A stretch of 64,000 nucleotides of DNA, taken from Oopsacas minuta. Lineage: Eukaryota > Porifera > Hexactinellida > Lyssacinosida > Leucopsacidae. Below, piece after piece: positions 1 to 9,768 of this stretch. The notes below the pieces were generated by a model that was not told the origin of the DNA, ran no database searches, and worked only from the letters and a program-made list of their open reading frames with translations. The position numbers and the translations under genes were made by a program. The stretch spans positions 372,001 through 436,000 of the forward strand of contig JAKMXF010000300.1 of NCBI GenBank assembly GCA_024704765.1, in the 5' to 3' direction. Numbering within the stretch: position 1 is the stretch's first letter; each line of letters opens with the position of its first letter.

Positions 1-65
1 GGACCATCTTGTTGAGCCCCCATCATACCAGGCATACGACGACCTAACTGAAGGAGACTTTCCAT
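1..65 (-). CDS. 5' end of an unidentified minus-strand gene (partial)
   Basis: An open frame runs from an ATG at 65-63 to the window edge with no stop. The roughly 21 visible residues begin MESLLQLGRRMPGMMGAQQ. The peptide is rich in Met and Gly and I do not recognise it. It would be the start of a gene read leftward out of the window, head-to-head with the ADF-H/Rab gene. The stretch is too short to exclude chance, since an open frame of this length is common. The ATG is preceded on its own strand by an A-rich context, which is acceptable for initiation. Confidence 0.3.
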   Translation of the reverse strand, partial: MESLLQLGRRMPGMMGAQQDG

Positions 66-583
66 TTTAGTGCTCTAATTATCAGTGAATAAATGATTAC
101 TTAAAATTCACAAAAACAAAAATTGTTGTAAACTTGTTGTCATGGGGAAAAGTACGGTCTGTTTGATATTAGGTGACGACATCATGAATTAACGTTAAAT
201 GCGAATTTTGAGGATTATAATTTCGTAATGAATAAATAATTGCAACACAATGTAAACATAATATATTTTTGAAAAATCATTAAAATCTTAGAATTCAATG
301 ATACTTTCTCCAAAAACTAGCATAACACATCTGTATTATTAATCATCTCCTTACGAATGAGCAGGACCGGATATAATGGGAATGCGGTAATGATTACAAA
401 AGTTTATAATGATGCTAACTCTAATATAGTCTATAATAGCAAAAATGTAGTAACTCAATGCCATATTGGCTCTAACTGTAGGCATAATTAGAGTACATTA
501 TGTGGAGAGTTTGTGGTGGCAGTATATCTACGCCTAATCCTACACAGCTATTTAATCTAGAAACTACAATTACAAATAATAAT
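66..583. other. Divergent spacer / 5' region
   Basis: AT-rich DNA lies between a leftward partial gene and the rightward ADF-H/Rab gene, so it should contain promoters for both. I see no clear TATA box or repeat. An in-frame ATG at 500 could extend the downstream protein by 28 residues. An in-frame TAA stop a few codons before it closes the frame further upstream. Confidence 0.35.
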
Positions 584-2255
584 ATGGCAACATCTGAGTG
601 TTTGAAACTAGATAATGAAGTTCAAATTCATTACAGTGATATTGTAAAGGCTAAATGTGCTGCCACACCTTGGAAAATATTCACATTCGGAGAAGAGGAT
701 CACAGTACTCTACTGTTCCTGGAGGAGGGCTCCTCCCTCAATGATTTCAAAGCCAATTTGAGTAGCGATAAAGTTCTATTCGGGCTGTTACGCATAGCAG
801 ATAACAAACCAGCGAATTTAAAAGGAAAACTAATCTTAGTGTATTGGTGCGGACAGAATTCAGAAGCAGAATTGAGAACTGAGACTGAGCAACTATACAA
901 GAGTAACGGAGAGGTTGTATTTAGCAAGTGTGAAAGGTTTATTTCCATTGAAAGCCTCGAGGAATTGGAAATGAAGTTAAAAGTTATACTCACCAGCAAA
1001 GAGCATAAAAGAATCGATAGTATTAAGGACAAAAATTCTACTCTCGACAATATAAGCGGTGGAAAAGGCAAGAACAAATACAAATCGAAACGTAAGGGTA
1101 AAGCTATTAGAGAGAGCAGTGTACTTGATGAAGGAAGAGATAGCATGACACCAGACAATGGTAGTGGAGATGAGTTGGTATTCCCAGCACCTACAAGTGC
1201 AAGTGAGTTTTGCTTATTTTTAGGGACTAGTATAATAATATGGCCGGTAAGGGGAAATTCGCCCCTGGTACATTTCTCCAGATCTTCACAAGATCACACC
1301 ATGAAATCTATTTTTGCAATTTTGAGCATATCAATTGGACGAATATTTTAAAATATAGCCATGCAAAGTGGTTGATGCACAAAGACGTAAGTCATTCAAA
1401 TCTATTCTGCAAATTTCCACCGAAAATGTACTGTTTGCAAGCTATGTTAATCAGGTACTAAATTTGGTAAGATAACGCGGCTACTGATAGAGCACGTAGT
1501 TATAACTGTATCTACATAATTTTCAATTATAATACACACAATGTATTCTTGTAGCTCAGAGCCCAGTCGAAGATAAACCAGAAACCAAGGGATTAAATGC
1601 ATTAGAAAGAATCTTAGCTACAGACAGTATAAGTTACGCTAATGTAGAAAAGATGAAGGTTATCATAGTAGGAGATTGTCAAGTCGGTAAGACGCATCTT
1701 CTACACACGTATGTCTATGGAAAATCTAAGAAATACCATCCACAGGTAACTGTAGGAGTAGACCATCTATACCGTGTAGTTAACACTGATATTAATAAAC
1801 CGATTAAACTTGAGTTGTGGGATACTAGCGGGGAGGAGCGATATAGAGCTTTAGCTTCTGTATGGTATAGGCATGCTGTAGGAGCTATGGTTGTATTTGA
1901 TTTGACTGATGCTGATTCTCTGGATAGTATACCAAACTGGATCGAGTCAATTAACAGGTACACAGACTGCAAAGCATACATCTTGGTAGGAAACAAGAAT
2001 GATTTAATAGAGCAGAGGAAAGTCGATCATAATGTGGCCAAGAAGATAGCTGATCAAAATGGAATGATTTATGTGGAAACTTCTGCTATTTTTGGAGTTC
2101 ATGTTGACGATGCTTTCAACGTTCTTGCAAATGAACTTGTTACCACTAAATTGGTAGAAACTCCCCCAGCAGGACCTGAGGAAGAGATTCTTATTATTAA
2201 CTTAGAAAGTGAACTGCCAAAGAAAAAGAAAAAGGAAAAGTGTTGCCATAAATAA
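584..2255 (+). CDS. ADF-H (coactosin-like) domain fused to a Rab-type small GTPase
   Basis: Two exons, 584-1202 and 1555-2255, join in frame (phase 1) through a GTGAGT donor and a TTGTAG acceptor to give about 439 residues. The first part resembles coactosin/ADF-homology domains, which bind actin filaments (a segment like FGLLRI followed by LILVYWCGQN). A Lys/Arg-rich, Ser-rich linker follows. The second part is a complete Rab-type GTPase: G1 GDCQVGKT, switch I TVGVDH, G3 WDTSGEERY, G4 NKND, G5 ETSA, then a lysine run and CCHK at the C terminus, a likely prenylation site. The usual switch II Gln (WDTAGQE) is Glu here, which is unusual and could lower hydrolysis. No stop separates the halves after splicing. 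An alternative start lies at 500; I prefer 584 because the ADF-H domain starts there and a G follows the ATG. Two separate genes remain possible if the GTPase starts at 1653. Confidence 0.75.
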
Positions 2256-2382
2256 TAAAGTTGTATTTGCATGCTAATGACGTAATATATAATTGTAGTT
2301 TTGTACACATGTGTATTTATTTATAATGCTACGATTTTTAATAATCATCTACAAATAATTAAGTTATTTAAGAGAAATAAAC

Positions 2383-4684
2383 TCAGTTTCTAATCTTCTT
2401 AAGTCTCTTCTTGGACATTGCTTGTATCACCTTCTCTCGCAAGTGTTTTTCTAAATTGCTACGTTTCCGTTCTCCTTTGACAGATTCCTCTGATTCTGAG
2501 GAGTCCTCACTGCTCTCCATACGGGGTTTCTTTTTGTCTCGGCCTGTTCCCCTATCCCTTCTCCTCTCCCTCTTATCAACATCATAATCACTGTATGAAT
2601 CACTAGATGACGTATCTTCACTGTCATAAGATTCACTAAAGGATTCAGGAGGAGGTTGTTTGTGACGTGTCTTCTTAACAACAGGGGAGGCATGCGCATG
2701 TCTCCTTTTTGTCCTGCTTCTCCCATTATTGCTATCATTGCTATCACCTCGACTACGCATTCTGCGAGAGGAATGCTTTCTCTTAGAAGCAGAACTTTGT
2801 TCTGAATAATTCTTCTTAGAGGATACTTTAGGTCTGCTTCTCATGCTAGAAGTAGGTTTATCTCTGTCTCTCTGCTTCTTCCCACTGGATACGGAAATTT
2901 TAAGCCTCTTAGCTCGTACTTCCTCCTTCCTTCTAGCTTCAACTTCTGAGAAATTATCAGAAGTATGCTCGCTTCTGTCAGACTCAGAGATAGACCTTCT
3001 GTTACGATATTTCTGCTTTGATTGTCTACTCACCCGTTTAGTGCTGTCTCGTGTTAATAGACCTCTTTTAGAATGACCTGGTTCTCTACTAACTTTTTTA
3101 TGCTTTGAAGATACATGCTTGTGTCTCTCAGGAGACGGAGAGCTCTCAGACTCACTAGACACTGAGCTAGAAGCTGAGTAATCTTTCTCTCTCATTCTAA
3201 CATTCTCTCCTCTCCCAGATGTCTTCTCTACTGGGGAAGAAGAACGTGAGGAAGAAGAGTACGATTCTTCTCTTCGACTAGTTGTATGAGTCTGTCTGGC
3301 ATGTGTTACCTTCTTGTGCTTAGAAGACGGTGGAGTAACTACCCGCCCTCTCTTAGAATATTTATCATCAGTCTTTACTCCATGTCTCCTATCAGTTTGT
3401 ATATCTACACTAGGGATAGAGCTGTGATGCTCTGTAGATTTACTGTGGGGGTGTGTATCTCTATCTTGATTGTCTGAATGTGATCTTTGTGGAGCTAAAA
3501 TATAAAATGAATTAAATTATAATAAACTAAACGTGACGTTATGATACTTACAATTGGTATGGTGTTCTGTATGTGTAGAAGGCTCTTGAGGTCTCTCATG
3601 ATGATGTCTCTCTTCAGAAGATCTGTGGGGTCTAGAACGATGTGGAGACTCTCTGGGGTATCCTCTCCCTTTCTGATGCTGAGCGTGTGAGTCAGGAGAA
3701 TATGAGGGGGAATGACGATGTCTGTGAGGACTTGATCTTAGAAAAAACTTAATTAAAAATATATATCAGTAAAATAGTTTATATTAGTGTACCTCCGGTA
3801 TCTTCTCTCCCTTTCATAGGATCTACTACGGTGTCTCCTATTGGTGTTTGGAGAATAGCTTCTACTCCTACTCCTACCCTTATCTCTGTATTCACCTCTA
3901 CTTCCTCTCTCCCTCTCTCTCTCTTTATCTCTATCCATTCTATCACTATACGTTTCTAGTCTGTATGTATTATCTGTCTGTGTATCAGCTGCTGTCTGAT
4001 GTTTACCTTCCGTATGTTCTGTATCTTGTGTACTTGAAGCTTCAGATTTCTGAACCTATCAATACAGAGTAATAACAAATGAAAGCATTAGTTAATGTAA
4101 ACATGACTTACATGTACTCCTGTCTCACTCATCTCTGTCCTATTACGTCGATCAGGTCTGCGTATAGGAGATCTAGGAGGATTAGTAATTCTATCAGAGT
4201 GATAGTAATTTTCCCTAGCTGGTGAGTATCGTCTCTGATCCTGTCTCATTATTAACTCCATCTCAATTTTCTTCTTCTGCTGACGAATTGCATTCTTTTT
4301 CTCCTCTATAAATTTCTCTGGGAGCTTTGCAGGGTTCTCTTGAGCACTTAACAGGAGATCCCATAACTGCCCTATAAATATCCGAGCTGGTTTTGACTGT
4401 AGAAATCCCGTGACTAGAATCTGTAGCTTTTTAGCATTTGGGTAACGATCATTCTCTAGGAAACTGAATATTAGCTCAATCACTACTTCATCTTCTATTC
4501 CCAGTATTTTTGTTACCTGTTCAGATACCCAAGGCTTAAGGGCCTCAAAATTAACCTTATGCATGTCTACCTTTTGTTCTAGACAATCCTCAAATTTCAT
4601 CATTTTTAGTAGTTTCTTATCTTTGTCAGAAAACCGGACATCTTGTTCGGTACTTGTACCACGGAAGAATCCTGCATCTGTCAT
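2383..4684 (-). CDS. SRRM1: SRRM1 (SRm160) splicing coactivator, PWI plus RS-rich protein
   Basis: Four exons read leftward, 4684-4112, 4055-3793, 3736-3552 and 3494-2383, and splice in frame to 710 residues. The introns are 56-57 nt. The N terminus matches SRRM1 closely (MTDAGFFRGTSTEQD, then KLLK and the PWI core LKPWVSEQ through QLWDLLLSAQEN). The remainder is low-complexity Arg/Ser/Lys/His with RERE and SSS-D/E runs, the RS region. In the animal family SRRM1 bridges splicing enhancers, snRNPs and the exon junction complex and promotes 3'-end formation in nuclear speckles; the PWI domain binds nucleic acid. The gene converges with the ADF-H/Rab gene, and the two stop codons are only 127 bp apart, so 3' UTRs may overlap. 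Its 5' end was the source of the duplicated PWI copy next door. Confidence 0.92.
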
Positions 4685-4807
4685 AGCTTGTAAACAATAT
4701 GAAACTAAATAATTATAATTATCAGTGAGATATATATTCGCAAAAAAGAAAATATAGTCAAATTGGGTGTTAGGATGTTAATTAAAATATTGACTCAATC
4801 TTAGCCC

Positions 4808-5104
4808 TTATGTCATAAGCACTTGAATATCTGGAAGCTCTGAAGGGTTCTCTTGAGCACTCAGGAGATGATCCCATAACTGTCCTACAAATTTGCGAGC
4901 TGGTTCTGATTGTAGAAATCCTATGAGTACAATCTGTAATGTTTTACCATTTGGGTAACGATCATTCTCTAGGAAACTGAATATTAGCTCAATCACTACT
5001 TCATCCTTTATTCCAAGTATTTTAGTGATCTGTTCAGATACCCAAGGCTTGAGAGCTTCAAAATTAACTTCATGCATATCTACCTTTTGTTCAATATCTG
5101 TCAT
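4808..5104 (-). CDS. Short PWI-domain protein, chimeric SRRM1 duplicate
   Basis: This 98-residue single-exon frame begins MTDIEQKVDM and contains a nearly complete copy of the SRRM1 PWI domain (LKPWVSEQITKILG, ending QLWDHLLSAQEN). Compared with SRRM1 it lacks about 31 residues directly after MTD, an in-frame loss, and differs at roughly 14 of 84 aligned positions with no stop. Its last residues (QVLMT) come from a duplicated piece of the neighbouring CLC gene tail, where QFLM is the CLC version; a one-base length change then ends the frame. It has no RS domain, so if expressed it could bind nucleic acid without recruiting splicing partners. It may equally be a decaying duplicate; the intact frame and mostly mild substitutions favour some constraint. 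Confidence 0.55.
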   Translation of the reverse strand: MTDIEQKVDMHEVNFEALKPWVSEQITKILGIKDEVVIELIFSFLENDRYPNGKTLQIVLIGFLQSEPARKFVGQLWDHLLSAQENPSELPDIQVLMT

Positions 5105-5339
5105 TTCTTATAAACAATATGAAAAAAGCAATAACAAATTGAAATAAATATCCAATTTTTAGCAAACAAAACATATAAATACACACATAGCATATAAACA
5201 TAAATGATCAAACTACAAATTATAAAATCATAAAATTCTCAAAAAGCAACAATCCTATATCTATACCTACTACCATTTAACATGCAGGCTACTATATGTA
5301 CATATACAACTATATATCAAACAGGGCATCAGAATGTTA
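5105..5339. other. AT-rich spacer between PWI copy and CLC stop
   Basis: This is very AT-rich DNA with no open frame. The first 20-30 bases are similar to the DNA just upstream of the SRRM1 ATG, so it is part of the duplicated unit. The remainder is the 3' flank of the CLC gene. Confidence 0.5.
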
Positions 5340-8300
5340 TTAAAATATCGACCCAATCCTAGCCTTTATACGCATAAGAAATTGACTCTCATGATGATGC
5401 TCTATCTCCTCCAGATGTTTAACAATATCCTTCTTAGTGATGATACCAGTTACCTTTCCATTGTGTGTAACTAGTAATTGTCTTAGACCGACCTTCTTAA
5501 ACAGCTCTACTACATTATACATATGTGTAATGGGGGATACTTGGAATTGAGTTATGTCCAAGAGGGAGTAGAAGTTTATGTAGCGTCCAGATGAAGACTT
5601 AACCTCGTTGGGTGGCAGGAAGTGTACCAGAGTTTGTGGATCTATATTTCCACATTCCTTACGCATGATATTGAGAGCATCTTGTAACTCCATGTGTGTA
5701 ACATATCCCATAGACAGCTGGGATTCGTTCGTCATTACTACAGGGAATCCCCAGAAATCGTACGTATCAAGCAATTCTTCTAAATCTCCTACCGTAGACT
5801 CTGTAGCAGAGATAAACACTAGAGGATGTTGATGTGGTCTAGGACTCATAATATCACTTGCTTGTGCATCGAATGTATAGCGCTCTTTAGACTCAATGAA
5901 AGGATATCTGGATACACACAATAGAGAATAATATTAATTCATGAATAGGATATTATTAGAGAGTTAAGCTAACCTGTTCAGTTTAATATGCTCGTCATAA
6001 ATCCCCTCAGTGAAATTATCTCCTACCCATTTACTGAGCAGGGCAGCTAGCATAATCGGTACGATATAAGGGAGCCCTCCTGTTAACTCAAACATTATCA
6101 CAACCAGGGATACAGTCATCCTCGTGACTCCACCCAGAAATGCAGCTGCTCCTACCATAGCGTAGAGACCAGGAACGATACAAGTGGAACCGACTGGACA
6201 AAAGAACTGAATGAAACCTGACTCTCTATTCGCATACACAGACTAATTAGAATTCAATTGATAAATATAACTACATAGAAAACAATTATTATGAAGTGTA
6301 ACTGACTTGTTCCATTAGAACTCCCAGAATACGTCCCACACAAGCTCCAGCGTACATGCTAGGTATAAATAGACCAGCTGGTATCTTTATACCGTATGTG
6401 AATGTTACAGTCACAAGCTTGTAGATAATAGCCAATGCCAGCATCCATAGTGCGCTAATATACGAAATAATAATAAAGAATTTACGATAAAGTTAAAATA
6501 TAACATTACTCACTCATATACAGGTTGTAGTGCTTGAGTGTCATGATATTGTCCAGTATTTTCAAAAGCAGATGTTAGATTGTATCTACATAGATCTGTG
6601 TGTGTATCAGGTCCGCATTCAGAGAATAACTCTCTTATAACCTCAGAGCTGTCTGCACGGGTGAATGGATTTGGAAAGGCTAGCAGTGCTGTACCCAAGC
6701 ATACCAAACATACCTACCATAGCAACGTAATTTAAATGTCCTATAACTTAATATTGAGTAACTTACCTCGATTATAGCATACTTCTTCCAGTATTTCTTC
6801 CTCAGAGAAGACCATAATACGTTAAGTTTGATGAATAACGCTCCGTATAAACCTCCGAGTATTCCAAGCATAGCAAATCCGAATAGTTCGAACAGATGCC
6901 ATGGTGCGTCATAAGTGACGTAGAACTCAACGAGATTGCCATTGGGATATGGGTTGAGGTATTTGAGTGTGGCAGCTGCTACCAGAGCGCAGAAAAATGC
7001 ACGCCATAATGTTTTGAGCGGGAAATAATAACTCACCTATTTATACAGTTATAACTAATGGACTATGGATAAATCATAAAACTAACCTCTTCTAAACTGA
7101 ATAGTACTCCTCCCACTGGAGCTCCAAAAGCTACCCCTACTCCAGCTGCAGCTGCAGCAGAAAGGATCTCTTTCCGTTTAGCTTGATTCTTACGGTATTT
7201 CGGGAAGAGATATGAAAATATATTTCCACAGCAACAGGCAGCATGAACCAAAGGTCCCTCCTTTCCTAAACTCAGGCCTGCTCCTACTGCTAACATCATA
7301 CCGATACTCTTAACTGTCAGTGTAGCTTTACCTAGATATCCGTGTATGACGTAACCAGATAGAATAGTCTTTACTTCTGGGATTCCTGATCCACTGGCAT
7401 AAGGAGCTACTACCATTACAAAGCTTGAAGCCAAGAATCCGAAAATAACCGCAATAATCGCATAACTAATGATAAAGAACGATTACGTAATTAGATTAAT
7501 AATTATGACGTAATCAACTTACACGAAGTAGTTGAAGAAATAGCCACCATAGAATGTGTAATTACTATCTATACCAAAGAGTTCTGACCACATAGCAAAC
7601 TCGCGACAATGCTCTACATCAAAACTAGTTTCATTACTAGACCAGCAGCAGGAGTACTCATCAAGGGTAAAATCTGTTCTACAGATTCCGTTTCTGAAAG
7701 ATACGAACCAAGCAGTGCCTATTCGATTAATCATAAATTAAGTAAATGACGTCATTATAACTTACCTAGGTCAATAAACCCAGCCATCACACCAGACGCT
7801 AGTCCAACTAGAAACACGAGTACCCAGGCTGATACAGCGTCCCATTTCTTGTATAGCCAGCCTAAACACGAGTTGCTATTGTCCAGCTGTTTGTACCTCT
7901 TTAAGTCACGTACTGTATCACGTACCCAGTCAACAGTGTGAAAATCCGCGTACTGTGAGCTAGGAGTCTTAGCGGTGTATTCAGCGAATGTTTGAGTGTA
8001 ATACTTCTATAGAGAGAGATAATTAAAATATTGATTAGATCAGAAGTGTAAAGATAGAAAAGATCAATTGATCAGAAGTGAGTGAAATAACCTAATTTCG
8101 CCTAGAAACTATAATAGAAATTATTATAAGCTAATGGAGGTTAAGCCTTGATAAAGTTACTGAGCTTGATAAGGAACTCTTTGAGATAAATTTGATGCTC
8201 AAACACTTGATAGAACTGTATCAACTCGTTAAGAAAGTCTACTCCCATTCCCTTAGATTCAAGATAGTCCACCATATGATCGTATAGCTTATCATCGAAG

Positions 8301-9516
8301 TGTGTGCCTTCTAGTGAGAAGCAATCTTCAACATCCTTGGTTTTATCTGGTATTATTCTAGCGGAGTTTATTTGTAGACCAGATTCTAGGATAGATTGCA
8401 GACTCTCTGCTTCTGGATTGAAGGAACAGTCTAGCTTGAGTTTGCTACCGTTAGGCTTAGTTATATCTATGTATATGAGTGGGAGATAAGCGAACTGTTC
8501 ACCATCACTTTCATCATCAAAATTTTCAATTGATTTCCCATCATCTGCATTAGGATCTGAGAATATCTCAGGTTCTATTTTCTCATTAGCATGAACAGAC
8601 ACAGAGATTCGTTCCTCTTTAGATTCTTTAGTAAATGTAGCTTCTAACCCTTTTAGAGATGTTTTGAATCCTTGAATAGTTGGGAGATCTGTTAGCAAAG
8701 ATTTTTCGTAGTTTATTTCTTCATTCAAAGTTTTCTCAAAGTTACGGGTGATATTGTTACTGGGATTTGAGTGTGCGGATTGCCGAGATAAAGCTAGGTG
8801 AGGGGTGAGGCGAGGGAGAGAGGCAAGGGGCATAGAAGCAAGAGGAAGTGTGAAATTTCGCGTGGATACACTCCTCATAGTGGGAAATGAAAATATTTTA
8901 GGTTGAAAACAACGTCTGACTAACGACTGCATTTATGAATTCGTAAATTCGCTACTTATAATAATACATAGTAAAAGAAAATAAAATAAATTTAAAATAA
9001 AGAAGTATATCGTAAAGCTATTGTATAAATATAGCTACAAACAACTCGCGCTATACCGAAATATATCGAAGTCTGTAATTGTACAAATATGGTCCCAAAC
9101 CGTCAAAGTAACATATGTTTTATCGGCTATATCGAAGTAATTATAGCAGTCCCTTGAGATTCGGTATAACGGGAGTTAACTATGCCTGTCCTACATAACT
9201 AGGTAAGGCGGGGTCGTCAAGCCCGTACACTTATCGTAGTGTCCTTGCCTTGTTTATAAAGTAACAAACTCACTTCGTCCTTGATAGTCTGCTTATACTG
9301 TGTGTTGTTAGAATATGCATCTTCCATGTGTGGTGTTGAGCCATCTATGTCATTCTGTACATATGCATGAGACCTCGTTCTAGATTGAGTTATTTCCATC
9401 AGCTCGTTCTGACTCTCTAGGATAACTTGAGGATGTTGTTGTTGTGGGGCAAGAGAATCCTCTAGAAGGAGAGGGGTAGATGTTGAGAGGGATTGTTTGG
9501 TGGGATCAGAAGACAT
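5340..9516 (-). CDS. CLCN: CLC-3/4/5-type chloride/proton exchanger with CBS pair
   Basis: Nine exons read leftward (9516-9274, 8006-7766, 7718-7523, 7465-7087, 7036-6767, 6713-6514, 6454-6307, 6242-5974, 5907-5340) close in frame to about 837 residues. Signature segments are all present: [19 protein letters not shown] with the gating glutamate, [13 protein letters not shown] and [11 protein letters not shown], followed by two CBS domains ending [11 protein letters not shown]. They match the endosomal CLC-3/4/5 branch, which exchanges Cl- for H+ and supports endosome and lysosome acidification. Most introns are 47-66 nt. The first intron is 1,267 nt and encloses C1QBP. Exon 1 encodes a soluble N terminus with acidic/dileucine-like stretches; it is assigned from its ATG, a GTGAGT donor and matching phase 0, because no ATG lies nearer exon 2. 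That exon is the least certain part. Confidence 0.9.
8141..8932 (-). CDS. C1QBP: C1QBP / p32 / MAM33 mitochondrial matrix protein
   Basis: A single 263-residue exon. The N terminus ([14 protein letters not shown] and onward) is rich in Arg, Ser and Leu and lacks acidic residues, as in mitochondrial presequences. The body follows the p32 pattern: [13 protein letters not shown] early, an acidic middle, [11 protein letters not shown], and a C-terminal helix [21 protein letters not shown]. p32 proteins form acidic doughnut trimers in the matrix and support mitochondrial translation; other cellular locations are reported in vertebrates. The gene lies wholly inside the proposed first intron of the CLC gene and on the same strand. 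Its length is close to the family norm of about 280. Confidence 0.88.
   Translation of the reverse strand: MQSLVRRCFQPKIFSFPTMRSVSTRNFTLPLASMPLASLPRLTPHLALSRQSAHSNPSNNITRNFEKTLNEEINYEKSLLTDLPTIQGFKTSLKGLEATFTKESKEERISVSVHANEKIEPEIFSDPNADDGKSIENFDDESDGEQFAYLPLIYIDITKPNGSKLKLDCSFNPEAESLQSILESGLQINSARIIPDKTKDVEDCFSLEGTHFDDKLYDHMVDYLESKGMGVDFLNELIQFYQVFEHQIYLKEFLIKLSNFIKA
9052..9168. repeat. Short inverted repeat with internal direct repeats
   Basis: TATACCGAA (9052-9060) and its exact reverse complement TTCGGTATA (9160-9168) bracket about 100 bp. Inside are two copies of a motif like ATATCGAAGT (near 9065 and 9129). It lies in CLC intron 1 just upstream of C1QBP, so it could be a small non-autonomous element or a promoter element of the nested gene. 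The arms are short, so chance is not excluded. Confidence 0.4.
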
Positions 9517-9768
9517 GAAAAATCTTTTTGACTCTATTCGACTGGCCCTAAGCTTATTAAATTTGAAATTGGAGATTTACCTTATAAGAACATATATTTT
9601 AGTTTTGTGTAATCAGATAGTCTCCTACACATCTGTGAGATGTGAGATGGCTATAGTTATTGAATCGAACTATTCCCGAATAAGTAGATCTTGATAGATA
9701 AGTGAAATTCAGGATTATTATTCAATTATTATTGCGAAAATTCTATCAGTAAATTAGTCACGTTTAGG
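9517..9768. promoter_or_regulatory. Bidirectional promoter region (CLC / PH-SH3-RUN gene)
   Basis: The two flanking genes point away from one another and their start codons are 252 bp apart, so both promoters must sit here. It is AT-rich. I see no convincing TATA box. A Leu-rich ORF in this spacer is not supported by anything else. Confidence 0.5.

Larger units (their letters stand above)
4320..5385. repeat. Tandem duplication of SRRM1 5' end plus CLC 3' end
   Basis: Two similar units lie in tandem. Unit 1 holds the SRRM1 PWI-coding 5' end (about 4330-4700) followed by a stretch at about 4770-4825 that resembles the last codons of the CLC gene. Unit 2 holds a second PWI-coding stretch (about 4835-5125) followed by the true CLC 3' end (about 5325-5385). 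A block of more than 50 nt in the PWI region (about 4435-4491 against 4949-5006) is identical by eye. The short upstream flank (a motif like TAAACAATATGAAA read on + after each ATG) is also shared. The simplest reading is one duplication spanning the SRRM1/CLC boundary, followed by small deletions. Confidence 0.8.

Noticed and set aside
1653-2255. Stand-alone Rab gene starting at the internal ATG
   Set aside because: The frame is open for 32 codons upstream to a good splice acceptor whose phase matches the ADF-H exon donor, so a single fused gene is the better model. It remains the main alternative.
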